64,000 nt of DNA from Deinococcus radiophilus (lineage in GTDB: Bacteria > Deinococcota > Deinococci > Deinococcales > Deinococcaceae). Every line of letters begins with the position of its first letter. Within the stretch, counting starts at the first letter, position 1. Shown here piece after piece: positions 52,724 to 62,491 of the stretch. Below the pieces are notes generated by a model. The model was not told where the DNA came from and did no database searches. It saw only the letters and a program-made list of their open reading frames with translations. The DNA is taken from contig NZ_CP086380.1 of NCBI RefSeq assembly GCF_020889625.1, positions 1,631,001-1,695,000 on the forward strand. Direction: 5' to 3'. Both the position numbers and the translations under genes were made by a program.

Positions 52724-52749
52724 CGGAGCTGCCCATGGAGGCAGCTCCG
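52724..52749 (+). promoter_or_regulatory. Hairpin between the two pilin genes
   Basis: CGGAGCTGCC (52724-52733) pairs with GGCAGCTCCG (52740-52749), loop CATGGA, followed by TTGCACCTTTC. It may partly stop transcription and so lower expression of the second pilin. Confidence 0.6.
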
Positions 52750-52775
52750 TTGCACCTTTCAGATCAAGTCCGAAC

Positions 52776-53165
52776 ATGCAAAACAATGGATTTACCGTCG
52801 TGGAGTTGCTGATCGTCGTTGCGATCATCGGCATCCTGGCCACCGCACTGATTCTTCAGCTGCTCGGTGCCCACGAAACTGCCCAGGAGCGGGCCATCCA
52901 GGCCCACAGCGCCAACGTGTACAAGGCTGTGACCGCCGCCATGGCCAGTAACTTCCGCTTGCAATCCAGTGATATTGTTCAGGCGCATGGCGACTGCACG
53001 GGAATTGCTTCCAGTGTGAACGGCACCGCCTACGGCTGGAAAGCTGCTCCCGCGGGGGTTGATACCTGCACTGTGGCCGCCAACGGCGCAGCGGACTTTA
53101 CGGTGACCGTAGCAGATAGCGCTCTCGGCTACGCCAGCGTCAACGGTCAGCCCGACAACAACTGA
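52776..53165 (+). CDS. Type IV pilin-like protein 2
   Basis: The 129-residue paralogue of the preceding pilin has leader MQNNG, cleavage motif G/FTVVELL with Glu at +5, and helix IVVAIIGILATALILQLLGA. Its leader is shorter and there is no obvious ribosome site before the ATG (GTCCGAAC). An in-frame start at 52713 would give a 26-residue leader, too long for a standard prepilin. The head is nearly the same as in pilin 1 except residues about 58-82, which differ (FRLQSSDIVQAHGDCTGIASSVNG against ISLTPTAIATAHSDCTAAV). It ends before a terminator and is probably expressed from the same message. Confidence 0.87.
   Translation: MQNNGFTVVELLIVVAIIGILATALILQLLGAHETAQERAIQAHSANVYKAVTAAMASNFRLQSSDIVQAHGDCTGIASSVNGTAYGWKAAPAGVDTCTVAANGAADFTVTVADSALGYASVNGQPDNN
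53028..53142 (+). repeat. 115-bp direct repeat, copy in pilin 2
   Basis: Second copy of the block at 52561-52675, without a single difference. Confidence 0.95.
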
Positions 53166-53183
53166 TCAAAAGCACTCACCAAT

Positions 53184-53207
53184 ACCGCTCCTCCGGGGGC
53201 GGTTTTC
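53184..53207 (+). terminator. Terminator after the pilin genes
   Basis: ACCGCTC pairs with GGGCGGT (53184-53190 with 53197-53203, including a G-U), followed by TTTT. Confidence 0.75.
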
Positions 53208-53257
53208 CGGTTTATAAGGCTGCTCTCCGCGTCACCGCCCTGTCAGCCCTGCGCCGC

Positions 53258-53263
53258 TACACT
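53258..53263 (+). promoter_or_regulatory. -10 box of leaderless methyltransferase gene
   Basis: TACACT ends 7 nt before the ATG at 53271. Confidence 0.5.
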
Positions 53264-53270
53264 GTCCCCC

Positions 53271-54035
53271 ATGCAGCACGCCCCCTTTACCGCCCTGGCC
53301 GCCGTGTACGACACCATGATGGACGATGTGGAGTACGACCACTGGGCCGACTTTATCCTGACCTATGCCCGCGACCAGGGCCTGAGCGGGGAGCGGGCAC
53401 TGGACCTCGCCTGCGGCACCGGCGGCCTGACCCGCGAACTGCTACATGCGGGCTGGGAGGTGACCGGCCTGGACGGCTCGGCCGAGATGCTGGAGATGGC
53501 CCGCGCCCGGCTGCCCCAGGGCACGCCGCTGGTGCAGGGCGACCTGCGGACCTTTGCACTGAAAGAACGTTTCGACCTGATCACCTGCGTGTTTGACAGC
53601 CTGAACAACCTGCTGAGCGCAGAAGAACTGGGGCAGGCCTTCGCGCGGGCAGCGGCCCACCTGCGCCCCGGCGGGCTGCTGGCCTGCGACCTGAACACCC
53701 GCCTGGGCGTGCGTGAGCTGTGGGACGGCGACGTGATGGAAGGCGTGGCCCCTGCAGCCGACGGCTCCGAGGTGCATTACCACTGGTCACACACCTACGA
53801 CGCCGATGCCGAGCTAGGCGTGGTGCAGGCACTCTGCCGGGTGGTGCGCGACGGCGGCGAGGTGGAAGAATTCATCGAGATTCACCGCGAACGTGGCTAC
53901 GACGCGGGCGAGGTGGAACCGCTGCTGCGGGCGGCGGGCTTTGCGCGGTGGGAAATTGTGGAGTATCCCGATTACGCCGCGCCCAATGAGGACACGCCCC
54001 GCATCTGGGTCTTTGCCTGGAAGGACGAGGCATGA
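53271..54035 (+). CDS. Class I SAM-dependent methyltransferase
   Basis: The 254-residue product has SAM-binding motif [20 protein letters not shown] (about residue 44), motif [20 protein letters not shown] and motif [16 protein letters not shown]. Later residues form a beta-rich lid ([25 protein letters not shown]) typical of the group that methylates small molecules. The substrate is not known. The gene overlaps gpsA by 4 nt (ATGA) and appears leaderless. Confidence 0.85.
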   Translation: MQHAPFTALAAVYDTMMDDVEYDHWADFILTYARDQGLSGERALDLACGTGGLTRELLHAGWEVTGLDGSAEMLEMARARLPQGTPLVQGDLRTFALKERFDLITCVFDSLNNLLSAEELGQAFARAAAHLRPGGLLACDLNTRLGVRELWDGDVMEGVAPAADGSEVHYHWSHTYDADAELGVVQALCRVVRDGGEVEEFIEIHRERGYDAGEVEPLLRAAGFARWEIVEYPDYAAPNEDTPRIWVFAWKDEA

Positions 54036-55006
54036 CCCCCCACCGAACCAAAGTGGCCGTGCTCGGCGCGGGAGGCTGGGGCACAGCGCTGGCACTGGCC
54101 CTAGGCCGTGCAGGACAAAGTGATGTGACCCTGTGGGCCAGGCGTGAGGATGCAGCAGGCACGCTACGCGAGCAGCGCGAAAACGTTCCTTACCTGCCCG
54201 GCGTCACGTTGCCACCAGAATTGCAAATTACGGCTGACCTAGACGCTGCGCTTGAAGGCGCAGCCTTGGCCTTGGTGGTCACTCCCAGCGTGGGCGTGCC
54301 GGACCTGCTTTCCAGGTTGCCCCAAGACCTGCCACTGGTGCTGTGTGCCAAGGGTTTGGGCCCCGGCGGCGAGCGGCTGGGCGAACTGGCGGCGACACAG
54401 GGCTTCGGGCAGCTGGCGGTCCTGAGTGGCCCCAACCACGCCGAGGAAATCGGACGGGGACTGCCAGCGGCCACCGTCATCGCCAGTCAGGATGAGGCGC
54501 TGGCCCGCCAGGCCCAGTCCCTGCTGCAGTCTTCCAGCCTGAGGCCCTATACCAGCGACGATCCCGTGGGCGTGGAGCTGGGCGGAGTTCTGAAAAATGT
54601 GTTGGCTGTAGCTGCCGGAATGGGAGATGGTCTGGGCCTGGGCGACAATGCCAAAGCCTCACTGCTGACACGGGGACTGCCGGAAATGGGCCGCTACCTG
54701 GCCTGGTCAGGAGCGCAGCCGGACACCCTGTATGGCCTGAGCGGCCTGGGCGACCTGATGGCCACGGCCAACAGTCGGCACTCGCGCAACCGGGCGGCGG
54801 GCGAAGCGTTGGCGCAGGGGGGGCACCCGGAGCAGGGCGGCAAGGTCGTGGAGGGTCTACGGACGGCCCGCCTGCTGCACGACTGGGCCAACGCGCACGG
54901 TCATGACTTGCCGATCATCCATGCCGTGTCACGGGTAGCGGCGGGCGAGTGGACACCGCAGCAGGCCGTCGGGGCACTGATGGAGCGAGAGGCGCGGCCA
55001 GAGTAA
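54032..55006 (+). CDS. gpsA: Glycerol-3-phosphate dehydrogenase [NAD(P)+]
   Basis: GpsA reduces dihydroxyacetone phosphate to sn-glycerol-3-phosphate, the backbone of phospholipids. The 324-residue product has [18 protein letters not shown] (NAD loop), [28 protein letters not shown], the catalytic Lys region [33 protein letters not shown] split over two stretches, and [14 protein letters not shown]. The usual GPSFA reads GPNHA, a modest variation. Start ATG overlaps the methyltransferase stop as ATGA. Confidence 0.94.
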   Translation: MTPHRTKVAVLGAGGWGTALALALGRAGQSDVTLWARREDAAGTLREQRENVPYLPGVTLPPELQITADLDAALEGAALALVVTPSVGVPDLLSRLPQDLPLVLCAKGLGPGGERLGELAATQGFGQLAVLSGPNHAEEIGRGLPAATVIASQDEALARQAQSLLQSSSLRPYTSDDPVGVELGGVLKNVLAVAAGMGDGLGLGDNAKASLLTRGLPEMGRYLAWSGAQPDTLYGLSGLGDLMATANSRHSRNRAAGEALAQGGHPEQGGKVVEGLRTARLLHDWANAHGHDLPIIHAVSRVAAGEWTPQQAVGALMEREARPE

Positions 55007-55053
55007 CGGGCCTCTAACCGAAGGTATCTGAGGGCAAAACACAAGCTTAGTTA

Positions 55054-55734
55054 TCAGCCCCTCAGCCCCAGTGCCGCTTGCAATTCCTCATGGCTCGCCA
55101 CAATCCGCGCAGCCCCGGCCTGAAGCAGTTCACCAGCCAATGAGGGGTCGTGGTGGGTCACGGTAATGCCCCACACCGCGCACCCCGCCGCTACCGCCGC
55201 CCGAACGCCCACCAGGCTGTCTTCTATCACCAGGCACTGCTGCGGCTGCAGCCCCAAAGCCTCGGCGGCATGGCGGTAGAGGTCCGGCTCCGGTTTGGCG
55301 CGGCCATCCACGTGCGAAGGGTTGTAGGCGTGATCCGCAAACACTTCGCTCAGGCCCACGCGCCCCAGCTTGAAGACCATTTCCTCCTGACCACTGTTGG
55401 TTGCCAGAGCCAGTGGGACACCTGCCTGTGTCAATCGCTGCAACGTCTCGGCAGCGCCTGGAACCACCGCCTCGGCGCCGAAAGCTTCTACAAAACGGCG
55501 GTTCAAGTCGGTGCCGAAGCCCTCATGTGGAGTCCAGCCATGCTCGTTACGCAGCCAGGCCAGCAGCATGGCATTGGTCAGGCCATTGCCCGCGTCCATC
55601 AGCGCCTGACGCCCGATCCGCTCGCCCGCCTCGCCCATCGCGCCCACCCAGGCGTCATAAGCAATCCCCTCAGAGTCGATCAGCACGCCGTCAAAGTCGA
55701 AGATGACCCCGGCAAATTCCTGAAGACCTGTCAC
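55054..55734 (-). CDS. HAD-superfamily phosphatase (phosphoglucomutase-like subgroup)
   Basis: The 226-residue product has HAD motif [12 protein letters not shown], motif [10 protein letters not shown], the Lys of motif III in [10 protein letters not shown] and motif [14 protein letters not shown]. The cap lies between residues about 20 and 90 and is helical, as in beta-phosphoglucomutase and related sugar phosphatases. It starts with GTG overlapping the HIT gene stop as GTGA. The substrate cannot be read from the sequence. It is the second gene of a two-gene operon. Confidence 0.87.
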   Translation of the reverse strand: MTGLQEFAGVIFDFDGVLIDSEGIAYDAWVGAMGEAGERIGRQALMDAGNGLTNAMLLAWLRNEHGWTPHEGFGTDLNRRFVEAFGAEAVVPGAAETLQRLTQAGVPLALATNSGQEEMVFKLGRVGLSEVFADHAYNPSHVDGRAKPEPDLYRHAAEALGLQPQQCLVIEDSLVGVRAAVAAGCAVWGITVTHHDPSLAGELLQAGAARIVASHEELQAALGLRG

Positions 55735-56090
55735 AGCACGTCGCTTTCAGGACCGTTTTCCCAGCCCGCCAGGATGTGGATGTGGGTGTGGTACACCATC
55801 ATGCCTGCGTCCTGACCCACATTCACCACCAGGCGGTAATCCTGCGCGTGCTGACGGGCCACTTCGCTGGCCTTGAGCCACAGCCGGCCCATCTCGTCAG
55901 GGTCCGCAATGGTGTCCAGGCGCGGCGACCACTTCTTGGGAATCACCAACAGGTGAAGGGGTGCCTTGGGGGCAATGTCCCGAATGGCAATGTAATCATC
56001 GTCCTCGTAGACGATCTCGCTAGGAATCTCGCGGGCAATGATGCGCTCGAAGATGCTCGGTTCGCGCTGATCGGTAGCAGGATTGGTCAT
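55731..56090 (-). CDS. HIT-family nucleotide hydrolase
   Basis: The 119-residue product has the histidine-triad motif HTHIHIL (HxHxH) near residue 100, preceded by [19 protein letters not shown], and the N-terminal [29 protein letters not shown] of the HinT branch. HinT-type enzymes split nucleoside phosphoramidates and related AMP conjugates. TAGACT ends 7 nt before the ATG, so the message is likely leaderless. The HAD gene follows with a 4-nt overlap. Confidence 0.92.
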   Translation of the reverse strand: MTNPATDQREPSIFERIIAREIPSEIVYEDDDYIAIRDIAPKAPLHLLVIPKKWSPRLDTIADPDEMGRLWLKASEVARQHAQDYRLVVNVGQDAGMMVYHTHIHILAGWENGPESDVL

Positions 56091-56097
56091 GTTGTCC

Positions 56098-56103
56098 AGT
56101 CTA
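56098..56103 (-). promoter_or_regulatory. -10 box of leaderless HIT-HAD operon
   Basis: TAGACT on the minus strand ends 7 nt before the HIT ATG. Confidence 0.5.
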
Positions 56104-56309
56104 GAGGTGGGCCGCGCAGCAGCAGACAGCCCTAAAGCGGGGATGAATACACCAAACCTGGGCGCGGATGACCTGGGCGCGGATGGTCAGCCCCGAACCT
56201 CTGCCTGGCCTTGAACGGGCACTACAGAGCTTTGAGTGCAATCTCACCTGTGAAACCTTGCTGAATGCCGCTCTGGCCAATAGGACAATGTGGTCAGGCA
56301 GACTGAGGT

Positions 56310-57305
56310 ATGAGACTCCCGAAACGACTGCTGCTGCTGGGCTTAGGTGCGGCCATCGCCGCCCGCCACCAGTTCATCCCGCGCTATGACCTGACCGGCA
56401 AAAGCGTGCTGATCACTGGCGGCTCACGCGGCTTGGGGCTGGCCCTGGCCCGCGAATTTGCGGCGAGGGGCGCACGGCTGACCCTGCTGGCCCGCTCCGG
56501 AGATGATCTGGAACGTGCTGCGGCGGGCCTGCGCGAACAGGGCGCTGCCGTGACCACCTTCGCCGGAGACGTGACTCAGCAGGATGATCTGGAGGGAGCC
56601 ATTCAACAGGCCCTGCGCGAGTATGGGGCGCTGGATGTGGTCGTGAACAACGCTGGTATCATCCAGACAGGCCCCGTGCAGGACATGACCGAAGACGACT
56701 GGCGCGAGATCATGGAAGTGAATGCCTTTGCGCCACTGCGGCTGATCCGTGCGGCCTACCCACAGCTGAAAACCGCTGGGGGCCGGGTACTGATCGTGTC
56801 GTCGGTGGGCGGCAAAGTGGCCGTGCCACACCTGGGACCTTATTCCATGAGCAAGTTCGCCTCGGCAGGGTTGGGGGCTGCTCTGAATGCCGAACTGGCC
56901 CGCGACGGCATCAGCGTGACCACCGTACTGCCCGCACTGATGCAGACGGGCAGCCCCAAGAACGCCGTAATCAAGGGCGACTTTGAGAAGGAGTACGCCT
57001 GGTTTGCCACGCTGGACAACACGCCACTGGTATCCATGCCCGCCGACACCGCCGCCCGCCAGATGGTAGACGCCCTGGTACGCGGTGACGCCGAAACCAT
57101 GATCGGCTTGCCGGCGCTGGCCCTGAAATACGCCCAGGCACTGGCCCCCCAGCTGACTGCCGACCTGATGGGGCTGACCAACCGCTTGCTGCCTGGTCCC
57201 ACCGGAAAGGATGAGCGCCGACTGGGGGCCGAAGCCGAAACCGAGCTGACACGCAACAACCCCATCAAGCGGGCAGCGGAAGAACGGTTCAATCAGGACG
57301 GCTGA
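56310..57305 (+). CDS. Short-chain dehydrogenase/reductase with N-terminal hydrophobic segment
   Basis: The 331-residue product starts [21 protein letters not shown], a short hydrophobic stretch that may anchor it to the membrane. The SDR core follows: cofactor loop [26 protein letters not shown], catalytic Ser in [15 protein letters not shown] and the pair YSMSK. The C-terminal about 80 residues extend beyond the usual 250-residue SDR length. The Arg-rich region after the first strand suggests NADP use. Substrate is unknown. No strong ribosome site is visible before the ATG. Confidence 0.87.
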   Translation: MRLPKRLLLLGLGAAIAARHQFIPRYDLTGKSVLITGGSRGLGLALAREFAARGARLTLLARSGDDLERAAAGLREQGAAVTTFAGDVTQQDDLEGAIQQALREYGALDVVVNNAGIIQTGPVQDMTEDDWREIMEVNAFAPLRLIRAAYPQLKTAGGRVLIVSSVGGKVAVPHLGPYSMSKFASAGLGAALNAELARDGISVTTVLPALMQTGSPKNAVIKGDFEKEYAWFATLDNTPLVSMPADTAARQMVDALVRGDAETMIGLPALALKYAQALAPQLTADLMGLTNRLLPGPTGKDERRLGAEAETELTRNNPIKRAAEERFNQDG

Positions 57306-57416
57306 CGGTTCCGCCACCGCTGACGGAATGCGGGAAGCCACGCCAAATTGCCCACGCTCTTTATAAGGCGCAGGCATGAGGCCGCCCGTGCATTTGATTC
57401 ACTCTGCTTGGCTGCT

Positions 57417-57842
57417 TTACAAGCCTGTTGGCGAGGCGGGCACAACTGCAGAGCCGAGTGAATCCAGCCATTCCCAGGCCGCTTCCGGCCCCAGCAGCCG
57501 CGCCCCACGCTCCGGGGGGAACCAGGCCAGTAGGGCCTGACAGGTGCGGTCATCCTCGCCAAAAATCACCTTGTGGTCACCGTCTGCCAGCCAAAGCAGA
57601 CCGGTAGGTGGGGCCATAACCTGCCTCCCAACTTCCAGCGGGTCGCCCAACCACACGGCGTCCACCTCAGCAGCGTCGGCGGGGTTGTGCAGGGCAGGAA
57701 TGCAGCCGTAGTTGACTGGAGCAGGGAGCGGTTCGGTGCGGTAAGGCACGACTCTGCCATCACGCCAGATCAGGCGCTCGGCCTGGCCACGGGACCATTC
57801 CACCACCCCGCTCAAGGTCCTGCCAGCCGCGGCCTGACTCAC
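57417..57842 (-). CDS. Inorganic pyrophosphatase-like protein
   Basis: The 141-residue product resembles family I soluble pyrophosphatases: [23 protein letters not shown] corresponds to their YPxNYGYIP region, [19 protein letters not shown] to the DGDPxD metal loop, and [12 protein letters not shown] to the strand with Asp and Lys. Several acidic ligands seem changed: the middle Asp of DGDPxD is Ala, and one Asp before the GD-HK motif is missing. It is shorter than the usual 170-180 residues. It may be an inactive or altered relative. GTG start overlaps the lipoprotein stop as GTGA. The family assignment is by eye. Confidence 0.6.
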   Translation of the reverse strand: MSQAAAGRTLSGVVEWSRGQAERLIWRDGRVVPYRTEPLPAPVNYGCIPALHNPADAAEVDAVWLGDPLEVGRQVMAPPTGLLWLADGDHKVIFGEDDRTCQALLAWFPPERGARLLGPEAAWEWLDSLGSAVVPASPTGL

Positions 57843-58210
57843 GGTTTGACCTCATACAGTTCGGCCTGCCGCATCACTGTGCCACCCAGGCTCAACACGG
57901 CGCGGTAGGCCCCCGGCTGCGGGGCATTCAGCCGGAATACGGCCTGCCGCTCCTGAGCGTCCAGATACACCGAGTCCTGCCCGATCTGGCGGGGACCGTC
58001 AAACCAGGTCACGCCCAGATAGCCCGCTGTAAAGTCGCCGTCCACACGGGCGGTGAGGACCAAGTCTTCGCCGCTACGGACGATGGCCGTGCCAAACACG
58101 CGGGGTGGCAACCGCACTTCGGACACCGGCGGGATCAACGGCACATAGTTGTAGCGGCAGCCACCCAAGAGGGGTGCCAGCAGCAGCAGGGCCAGGGTCA
58201 TGGAACGCAT
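57839..58210 (-). CDS. Small predicted lipoprotein
   Basis: The 123-residue product begins [24 protein letters not shown], a lipoprotein signal peptide with lipobox LLGGC at residue 18. The mature part is about 105 residues, beta-rich, with [30 protein letters not shown] and [22 protein letters not shown], resembling a small Ig-like domain. It would sit on the outer side of the membrane. It shares a 4-nt overlap with the pyrophosphatase-like gene. TACACT ends 6 nt before the ATG. No function is known. Confidence 0.75.
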   Translation of the reverse strand: MRSMTLALLLLAPLLGGCRYNYVPLIPPVSEVRLPPRVFGTAIVRSGEDLVLTARVDGDFTAGYLGVTWFDGPRQIGQDSVYLDAQERQAVFRLNAPQPGAYRAVLSLGGTVMRQAELYEVKP

Positions 58211-58216
58211 GGGCCG

Positions 58217-58222
58217 AGTGTA
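58217..58222 (-). promoter_or_regulatory. -10 box of leaderless lipoprotein gene
   Basis: TACACT on the minus strand ends 6 nt before the ATG at 58210. Confidence 0.5.
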
Positions 58223-58259
58223 GAGCGTCAGGCTGAGCCGTTGATGGCTTAATGTGCCG

Positions 58260-58967
58260 TCAGACTCCTGTCGCCACAATTGCGCCCAGCAGCGCCACCG
58301 GAGCAGTTTCGGCTCGCAGGATACGCGAGCCCAGTACGACACCCTGAGCGCCGCGCCCGGTCAGCCCGTCCATTTCGGCCTCCGAGAAGCCACCCTCTGG
58401 TCCGGTCAACAGAGTCACCGGGCTGTCCCAGTGCAGGTGATCGGTGAGCAGATCGTGGACATAAGGATGCGCCACGTAGGCCTGCCCTTCCCAGCGAAAA
58501 GCCCCCAGCGGCACCGGAGCCAATACTTCTGGCGTCACGGCGCGGCGAGACTGCTTGCTGGCTTCCGCGGCGATGCGGTTCAGGCGCACCAACTTGTTCG
58601 CGCCGATGTCGCGTACGTCGGCGTGCTGAGTCACCAGCAGCTGAATGCGGGCTGCGCCTAGCTCGGTGGCGGCGCGGACCACATCGGCCAGCTTGTCACC
58701 CTTGAGCAGGGCCACCGCCAACGTCACAGGCTGCGGCGTTTCGGGGGTGCCAGGCAGCTCTTCCACCAGCCGCAACTCGGCGCGCAGGCCGTCCAGCGCC
58801 AGCAATTCGGCGCGGGCCTCGCGGCCCCGACCGTCGAAGACCAGCAGCGCGTCACCAGGCCGCAGCCGCATGACGCTCAGGTGGCGCACTTCGGGGCCAG
58901 TCAGGACCAGCCTGGTGTCCGGCAAATCCTCACCCAGAGCGGGCACGCGAACACGGGTCAGGCGCAT
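58260..58967 (-). CDS. rsmE: 16S rRNA m3U1498 methyltransferase RsmE
   Basis: RsmE methylates U1498 in the small-subunit rRNA. The 235-residue SPOUT-class protein has the N-terminal RNA-binding part ([26 protein letters not shown]), the [12 protein letters not shown] and [24 protein letters not shown] stretches, and the SAM-knot motif [17 protein letters not shown] plus [17 protein letters not shown]. All look intact. The ATG at 58967 lies 5 nt after the prmA stop; an in-frame start upstream would overlap prmA. prmA-rsmE forms a ribosome-modification pair. Confidence 0.93.
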   Translation of the reverse strand: MRLTRVRVPALGEDLPDTRLVLTGPEVRHLSVMRLRPGDALLVFDGRGREARAELLALDGLRAELRLVEELPGTPETPQPVTLAVALLKGDKLADVVRAATELGAARIQLLVTQHADVRDIGANKLVRLNRIAAEASKQSRRAVTPEVLAPVPLGAFRWEGQAYVAHPYVHDLLTDHLHWDSPVTLLTGPEGGFSEAEMDGLTGRGAQGVVLGSRILRAETAPVALLGAIVATGV

Positions 58968-58972
58968 CCGGC

Positions 58973-59809
58973 TCAGCCTGCCTGTTCGGCCTTGCGGCCC
59001 GTGACCAGCGCCCACTCGCCATCCAGCTCCACGGCTGTGTCCTGCACACCCTCGCGGCTCAGGGCCGCCTGTACCACGTCCAATCGGTCTTCAAGGATGC
59101 CGGTCAGGATCAGCTGCCCACCAGGACGCAGGTGCAACAGATAGGTAGCGGCCAGAATGTCGTGCAGCTCGGCGAACAGGTTGGCGACCAGCACGTCGTA
59201 GCCCTGGTTCGACAGGTCACTGTGGTCTGCCGGAGCTGCAAACTCGGCAGCGTTCAGTGTGCCTTCCTCAAACTGCACCTGGGGAGCGTGCAGGTCGTTC
59301 TGCTCGGCATTGGCGCGGGCCACGGGGATGGTCAGCGGATCAATGTCTACCCCATAAGCCAGCGCCGCACCCAGCCGGGCCGCTGCCATCGCCAGTACGC
59401 CGCTGCCGGTGCCGACATCCAGCACCTTTTTTCCAGTCAGGTCCAGGTTGCTCAGTGCCCCCACCGCCAGTCGGGTGGTGGCGTGGTGTCCGGTTCCGAA
59501 AGCCATCCCAGGTTCGATGATCAGCGGCAGTTGGGTGGCTGGCACCTCGTCCGCCAGCCAGGGCGGCGCGATGGTGATGCGGCCCGCCTGCACCGGGCGC
59601 AGGTCACGCTTGAAGGCGGCCTGCCAGTCCCGGTCCTCTTCCTCGGTCCACTCGCCGCCTAAGAGCGGTCCTTCCAACTCCAGCCGTTCAGAGAAATACG
59701 CTCTGATCAAGCCGCCACGCTCCTCTAGGCCAGTCGCTCCGGCCTCCCAGAGCAGGTCCAGATCGTCTTCGCGTGATTCGAGGGTTCCGGGCAGTACGTA
59801 CACCAGCAT
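58973..59809 (-). CDS. prmA: Ribosomal protein L11 methyltransferase
   Basis: PrmA trimethylates ribosomal protein L11. The 279-residue product has the N-terminal substrate domain ([24 protein letters not shown]), the [20 protein letters not shown] linker motif, SAM motif [21 protein letters not shown] and [17 protein letters not shown], then [21 protein letters not shown] ends 7 nt before the ATG, which fits a leaderless message and rules against the longer frame upstream. rsmE follows 5 bp later. Confidence 0.94.
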   Translation of the reverse strand: MLVYVLPGTLESREDDLDLLWEAGATGLEERGGLIRAYFSERLELEGPLLGGEWTEEEDRDWQAAFKRDLRPVQAGRITIAPPWLADEVPATQLPLIIEPGMAFGTGHHATTRLAVGALSNLDLTGKKVLDVGTGSGVLAMAAARLGAALAYGVDIDPLTIPVARANAEQNDLHAPQVQFEEGTLNAAEFAAPADHSDLSNQGYDVLVANLFAELHDILAATYLLHLRPGGQLILTGILEDRLDVVQAALSREGVQDTAVELDGEWALVTGRKAEQAG

Positions 59810-59816
59810 GAGGGGC

Positions 59817-59822
59817 AGTCTA
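59817..59822 (-). promoter_or_regulatory. -10 box of leaderless prmA-rsmE operon
   Basis: TAGACT on the minus strand ends 7 nt before the prmA ATG. Confidence 0.5.
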
Positions 59823-59880
59823 AAGCAGAGGTGGCCCACAGCGGCAGCGACACTGCGGCATTTTTCATACGCAACACTGC

Positions 59881-59886
59881 TACGCT
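59881..59886 (+). promoter_or_regulatory. -10 box of CHAD protein gene
   Basis: TACGCT ends 9 nt before the ATG at 59896; no ribosome site is seen. Confidence 0.4.
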
Positions 59887-59895
59887 GGGCACAAG

Positions 59896-61086
59896 ATGCC
59901 CAAAGCTTCCGCCCCGGCCACCCCCCCTGAGTCCCAGAACGAGACTGCCAGTGCACAGCCCACCTCCCTGACAGAGGACCTGAGCGGCTGGTGGGAAGGG
60001 TTTCAGGCGGCCCAGCCGAAAGCCGTGCATGAGGTCCGCAAAATCACCCGCCGCGCCCAGGCTGAAAGCGGCGTGAGTGACATGAAGAAAAAAGTGCGCC
60101 GCCAGTGGCGTGACCTGCGCCGCGCTGCTGCCCCGGTACGTGACCATGACGCGGCAGGCGAACACCTGCGGGACGCCCTGAAGGAGTTGGGAGCCAGCGC
60201 CACAGCCCAGCAGCGCTTCGAGAAAGGCTGGGCCGAGCGCCGCGCCCAGTTGCTGAAGCGTCACCCTCTGCCCGCGCAGCCCCCACAGGGCTATGACCTC
60301 CCTGCCGATTGGTCCGCCCGCGCCGAGGGAGCACTGAACAAGGACCGCCGCGCTCTGCTGAAAGAAGGCAAGGCGCTGATGAAACAGGCCGACGATCCCA
60401 GCAACACTGACGACTGGCACGACTGGCGCAAACGGATGAAACGTTACCGCTACACCCTGGAGCTGAGCGGCAAGGCACCCAAAGTCCTGAAACGCATGCT
60501 GGAACACCTGGGCCGTCTGCAAGACGCCGAAGTGCTGCTGGAGCTACTGGAAGCCGAAACGGAGCACTTCACCCGAAAGGACCTGGCCGCCCTGCGAGCC
60601 CGCGAGCAGCAAGCTGGTCTGGACGCCCGCGCTGCGGCCCGTAAGCTGTGGCCTGCACTGAAAGCTGAGCTGAAAGGCGAAACGCCAAATGGCCCGGACG
60701 AAGCAGATCCAGCCAGCGAGGAAACCCAGCCGACCACTGCCCCTCGGCCCAGGACACCACGTCAACCCAGCAAGGCCAGCACCAGTCAGAAGAAGGTGTC
60801 CGAGAAACAACCCAGCGCCGCCAAGACCAAAGCGTCTCCAGCCCGTTCGAGTACACCAAAACCGACCACAGCTGCAACGACCAAGACCAACGCCAAGTCC
60901 AAGGCCAAAGCGACTACGACCACCACCCGGAAGCCTACTGCGCAGCAGCCAACCCGAGCCGCCCAAGCAGACGCAGCCGAACCCGCCCGCCGGACCCGCA
61001 AGACGGCCAGCACCGCCACGACCAACAAAGCGCAGGCTCACAGCAAAGCCCCAGCAACCCGCTCCCGCAAAAAATCTGGTTCTTAA
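59896..61086 (+). CDS. CHAD-domain protein with long basic C-terminal tail
   Basis: The 396-residue product has a CHAD domain in residues about 30-255: [65 protein letters not shown] and [16 protein letters not shown], with the conserved His and many Arg/Lys that bind phosphate chains. CHAD domains bind polyphosphate. The last about 135 residues are a Lys/Ala/Thr/Pro-rich tail like histone H1 ([18 protein letters not shown] and similar). A role in holding polyphosphate, perhaps at the nucleoid, is inference. It has no CYTH partner domain. The same kind of tail is found on the polyphosphate kinase at 18188. Confidence 0.85.
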   Translation: MPKASAPATPPESQNETASAQPTSLTEDLSGWWEGFQAAQPKAVHEVRKITRRAQAESGVSDMKKKVRRQWRDLRRAAAPVRDHDAAGEHLRDALKELGASATAQQRFEKGWAERRAQLLKRHPLPAQPPQGYDLPADWSARAEGALNKDRRALLKEGKALMKQADDPSNTDDWHDWRKRMKRYRYTLELSGKAPKVLKRMLEHLGRLQDAEVLLELLEAETEHFTRKDLAALRAREQQAGLDARAAARKLWPALKAELKGETPNGPDEADPASEETQPTTAPRPRTPRQPSKASTSQKKVSEKQPSAAKTKASPARSSTPKPTTAATTKTNAKSKAKATTTTTRKPTAQQPTRAAQADAAEPARRTRKTASTATTNKAQAHSKAPATRSRKKSGS

Positions 61087-61131
61087 ACACTGGGCCAGGG
61101 CGGCGCTGACCAAGCACGGTCAGCCCTCCCC

Positions 61132-61137
61132 TACCCT
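61132..61137 (+). promoter_or_regulatory. -10 box of leaderless alpha/beta hydrolase gene
   Basis: TACCCT ends 6 nt before the ATG at 61144; CTGACC lies 20 bp upstream. Confidence 0.45.
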
Positions 61138-61143
61138 GGGCAC

Positions 61144-61905
61144 ATGACCAACTCCGCCGACACCGCTGCCGACCAAGCTGCCAAGCCCCAGACCGCCGTG
61201 TTGTTGCACGCCTTTCCGCTGGACGCCCGCATGTGGGACAGCCAGAAAGCCGCACTGGAAGCGGCGGGCCTGCGAGTCATCGTGCCGCATCTGCCGGGAT
61301 TTGGCGGCGAGGATGGACAGCTGAACAGTCTGGAAGACATGGCCGAAACCCTGCTGGATGAGGTCTTTCCCCAGGAACCAGTCTCCCTGGTGGGCCTCAG
61401 CATGGGCGGCTATCTGGCACTGGAAGTCCTGGCAGCCCTGCAGCGGCGCGGACAGCCAGAGCGTGTTGGCCGTCTGGTGCTGGCCGACACCCAGTCTGGG
61501 GGCGACGACGCCAAGAAGCGCGAAGACCGTGAGAAACAGGCCCAGAAGGTGCTGAACGAGGGCCAGGAATTCATGGTGGAGACGGCCCGCGAGGAGCAAA
61601 AGCCCTCCACCGCCGAGCAAACGGCCCGCATGACCCGCGAGGCCAGCCGTGAAGGGATTGCCGCTGCACTGCGGGCCATGGCGGCGCGTGAGGACCGCCG
61701 GGACGTCCTGCGGCGCGCTGGGGAGCAGGGCCTGAGCGTGTTGGCCCTGGTAGGCAGCAAGGACGAACTGACACCGCCCGAACAGTCTCAGGAAAATGCC
61801 GATCTGAGTGGCGGCGAACTGAAGGTGATTCAGGGCGCTGGGCACCTCTCGAACCTGGATGAGCCGGAAGCGTTCAACCAGGCATTGCTGGACTTCCTGA
61901 GCTGA
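61144..61905 (+). CDS. Alpha/beta hydrolase
   Basis: The 253-residue product has the nucleophile elbow VGLSMGGYLALEVL (Ser in GxSxG), an oxyanion segment LLHAFPLDARMW, the acid residue near LVGSKDELTPPEQ and the final His in VIQGAGHLSNLDEPEAF. This is a complete catalytic triad in the usual order. The lid (about residues 125-190) is rich in charged helices. It is soluble, with no signal peptide, and its substrate is unknown. It overlaps the next gene by one base (TGATG). Confidence 0.87.
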   Translation: MTNSADTAADQAAKPQTAVLLHAFPLDARMWDSQKAALEAAGLRVIVPHLPGFGGEDGQLNSLEDMAETLLDEVFPQEPVSLVGLSMGGYLALEVLAALQRRGQPERVGRLVLADTQSGGDDAKKREDREKQAQKVLNEGQEFMVETAREEQKPSTAEQTARMTREASREGIAAALRAMAAREDRRDVLRRAGEQGLSVLALVGSKDELTPPEQSQENADLSGGELKVIQGAGHLSNLDEPEAFNQALLDFLS

Positions 61906-62399
61906 TGGACCGCACCGAACTGCTCGCGGAGCTGCGCCAGGAGTTCCAGACCTGGCAGTCGCTGAACGCCCAGGCCGAACGTCAGGACCGCACCGATGTC
62001 CCCATGCCGAACGGCTGGACCTGGCGCGAGCTGCTGGCGCATCTGGCGGCGTGGCAGGAGGTCACTCGCGCCAGGTTGCGGGCTGCCCCGGATGGGTACG
62101 GGCTGTCTTACCCAGCCTGGGCCAGTGGGCAGAACCCCGATGATCAGGACGTTGATGCCCTCAATGCCCGCGTCCAGTCCACTGCCCAAGGCCAAAGCTG
62201 GAAAGCTACGCAGGCCGCCTGGGAAGCGGGTTTCCAGGAAGTCTCGCGTCTAGGCAGGAGCTTCAGCGCGACGGAACTGGAGCAGGCGCGGGACTGGCTG
62301 GAGGGGTATACCCTGCTGGACGTGCTACGCGGCACCCTGGAGCATCACCATGCGGATCATCTGCCCCAAGCACAGCGCTGGCTGCAGCAGCAACCGTAA
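61905..62399 (+). CDS. DinB/ClbS-like four-helix protein
   Basis: The 164-residue product resembles the DinB/DUF1706/ClbS group: MDRTELLAELRQEFQTWQSL, then WTWRELLAHLAAWQEVTRARL with a conserved His, and HHHADHLPQAQRWL near the C-terminus. Proteins of this group are often metal-binding helical bundles used in detoxification or thiol transfer; several were first noticed in Deinococcus and Bacillus as damage-induced genes. Which subgroup this belongs to is uncertain. Translation is coupled to the alpha/beta hydrolase by TGATG. Confidence 0.7.
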   Translation: MDRTELLAELRQEFQTWQSLNAQAERQDRTDVPMPNGWTWRELLAHLAAWQEVTRARLRAAPDGYGLSYPAWASGQNPDDQDVDALNARVQSTAQGQSWKATQAAWEAGFQEVSRLGRSFSATELEQARDWLEGYTLLDVLRGTLEHHHADHLPQAQRWLQQQP

Positions 62400-62491
62400 C
62401 CTAGGAGAGACGTCTCTTCGGCGGTCGGTGGCGGGTTAACCGCCTGCCTGCCGTGTCCTCCCCGGGCAGCACGCCCTGCGACCAACACCAC

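Noticed and set aside
61906..62399. Considered naming the DinB-like gene clbS or dinB
   Set aside because: The helical-bundle pattern fits several subfamilies, and no residue I can see separates them.
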